The notes beneath the pieces were generated by a model, which saw nothing but the letters and a program-made list of their open reading frames with translations, did no database searches and was not told where the DNA came from. Of a stretch of 42,496 bases of DNA, positions 41,908-42,496 are shown piece after piece. Within the stretch, counting starts at the first letter, position 1; each line of letters opens with the position of its first letter. The DNA lies in assembly GCA_007132725.1 (NCBI GenBank), contig SLOD01000101.1:1-42496 (forward strand), written 5' to 3'. Source of the stretch: Candidatus Sumerlaeota bacterium. Its GTDB lineage: Bacteria > UBP6 > UBA1177. The translations under genes were made by a program, and so were the position numbers.

Positions 41908-42214
41908 CTAATCCCCCCAGCCCCCTTTCACAAGGGGGAGTTGAACAACTCTCCCCAACCCTCTCTTTCACAAAGAGAGGGAGCAATGCATCTCTTATTC
42001 ACGTTTCTCCTAATCCCCCCAGCCCCCTTTCACAAGGGGGAGGGAAGAACTCTCCCCAACCCTCTCTTTCACAAAGAGAGGGAGCAATGCATCTCTTATC
42101 CCCCTCTTTTTAAAAGAGGGGTTAGGGGAGTTATTCAGTTAGAGGAATCAAAGTTATTATTCAAAGTCCCCTTGTCAAAGGGGATTTAGGGGATTAGAGG
42201 GGATTAGAGGGAGT
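41908..42214. repeat. Dispersed palindromic GC-rich repeats (two 90-bp direct copies plus two related hairpins)
   Basis: A block beginning CTAATCCCCCCAGCCCCCTT occurs at 41908-41998 and again at 42010-42099, offset 102 bp. Each copy contains two hairpins, CCCCCTTTCACAAGGGGG and CCCTCTCTTTCACAAAGAGA-GGG, and ends GCAATGCATCTCTTAT. Two more hairpins follow (CCCCTCTTTTTAAAAGAGGGG and TCCCCTTGTCAAAGGGGA). The GC-rich, multi-hairpin form is like REP/MITE-type repeats scattered in many genomes; no transposase or target duplication is visible. Confidence 0.8.
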
Positions 42215-42236
42215 TACAGTTGTTCCAAGCTTATTT

Positions 42237-42264
42237 TTGACAATACCTTTTAGCACGCTATAAT
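42237..42264 (+). promoter_or_regulatory. Predicted promoter of the right-edge lipoprotein gene
   Basis: Perfect TTGACA (42237-42242), 16-bp spacer, perfect TATAAT (42259-42264), 41 bp before the ATG: the best sigma-70 match seen in the window. Confidence 0.75.
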
Positions 42265-42305
42265 GACCTGTTTTATGATTTTTAAATGAAAGGATGTGTT
42301 GTGAT

Positions 42306-42496
42306 ATGAAAACACTTCATGCTGTACTGATAGTTGTTTTTTTTATTTTGAATTCCTGTTCTTTCAGTGGAGCGGCAAAACTGAGAGATGTTCCTGAAGA
42401 TGAGTTTGAAGTTGAAGAGATGCCTCTTGAGGATAATTTTCAGGAAGTGATGTCCGGGGAACTTGAATACCGTATAGGGATTGGAGATGAAATAAA
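42306..42496 (+). CDS. Wza-like polysaccharide-export lipoprotein, 3' truncated by window edge
   Basis: The frame is open from ATG 42306 to the right edge (63 codons) and is absent from the track. It has a lipoprotein signal peptide (HAVLIVVFFILNSC) and an acidic linker (PEDEFEVEEMPLEDN). It then reads GELEYRIGIGDEI, matching the start of the polysaccharide biosynthesis/export domain (YRIGPGDxL in Wza-type outer-membrane exporters). If complete it would form the outer-membrane channel for capsule or exopolysaccharide. Only the first residues of the domain are visible, so the call is provisional. An AAAGGA lies somewhat far upstream as ribosome binding site. Confidence 0.6.
   Translation, partial: MKTLHAVLIVVFFILNSCSFSGAAKLRDVPEDEFEVEEMPLEDNFQEVMSGELEYRIGIGDEI

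Larger units (their letters stand above)
41834..42305. other. 472-bp non-coding gap with palindromic repeats
   Basis: No gene is supported here. It holds the nucleotidyltransferase leader (41834-41907), the GC-rich palindromic repeats (41908-42214) and a promoter (42237-42264). The 82-aa ORF of the track (41941-42189) is made of repeat sequence. Confidence 0.8.

Noticed and set aside
41941-42189. 82-aa ORF in the track
   Set aside because: It is made of the palindromic GC-rich repeats, has no Shine-Dalgarno and gives a low-complexity product.

Overview
The window is an AT-rich (by eye), gene-dense stretch of bacterial chromosome. The organism looks Gram-negative: there are many lipoprotein signal peptides, a lipoprotein at the right edge that resembles a polysaccharide-export protein, and ClpS/ClpA/Aat. 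It has anaerobic capacity (class III ribonucleotide reductase) and chemotaxis. CarD, MopE-like, thrombospondin type 3, FG-GAP and lamin-tail surface lipoproteins suggest a low-GC lineage related to the old Deltaproteobacteria/Myxococcota, or a candidate phylum with similar surface proteins. Taxonomy is inference only. I saw no IS element, prophage, CRISPR array or rRNA.

Layout. 1-3433: a truncated AbiEi/DUF6088-like gene, three operator-like repeats exactly 33 bp apart, an AAA+/DUF4143 ATPase, a secreted protein and a steroid-5-alpha-reductase-like membrane protein. 3462-13465: the most interesting part, an apparent operon with its own promoter. It encodes a PqqD-like recognition protein, a 2523-residue FG-GAP lipoprotein, a 39-residue peptide missing from the ORF track, an HPr-kinase-like protein, a radical SAM/SPASM enzyme and a soluble S26-type peptidase. 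All junctions from the peptide onward overlap by 1-4 nt. This looks like an undescribed RiPP (ribosomally made, post-translationally modified peptide) pathway. 13540-16083: a secreted subtilisin-like protease with cysteine-rich modules and an unusual GC-containing C-terminus.

16116-19643: tRNA-Phe, divergent from clpS-clpA-aat, the bacterial N-degron pathway. 19665-20923: a leucine-rich-repeat lipoprotein and a 28-residue cysteine-rich micro-ORF on the minus strand with a strong ribosome binding site and a promoter. 20924-25820: a double-domain ThyX-like protein, a CARF-nuclease (Card1-like) protein and a chemoreceptor. 25822-32384 (minus strand): a TSP3/vWA lipoprotein, an NrdD-thioredoxin-fold fusion with two NrdR-like boxes 31 bp apart, and a YifB/ComM ATPase.

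32600-38454: GAF-domain protein, orphan membrane protein, mutL and miaA in one tight run, then carD with its own strong promoter and a small unknown gene. 38451-41815 (minus strand): a nucleotidyltransferase of a family often found with HPr-kinase-like RiPP tailoring genes, two short envelope-like proteins and a lamin-tail lipoprotein. 41908-42214: palindromic GC-rich dispersed repeats. 42306-end: the start of a Wza-like lipoprotein gene.

Starts were moved from the ORF-track position where a Shine-Dalgarno sequence clearly favoured another codon; TTG and GTG starts are fairly common here.
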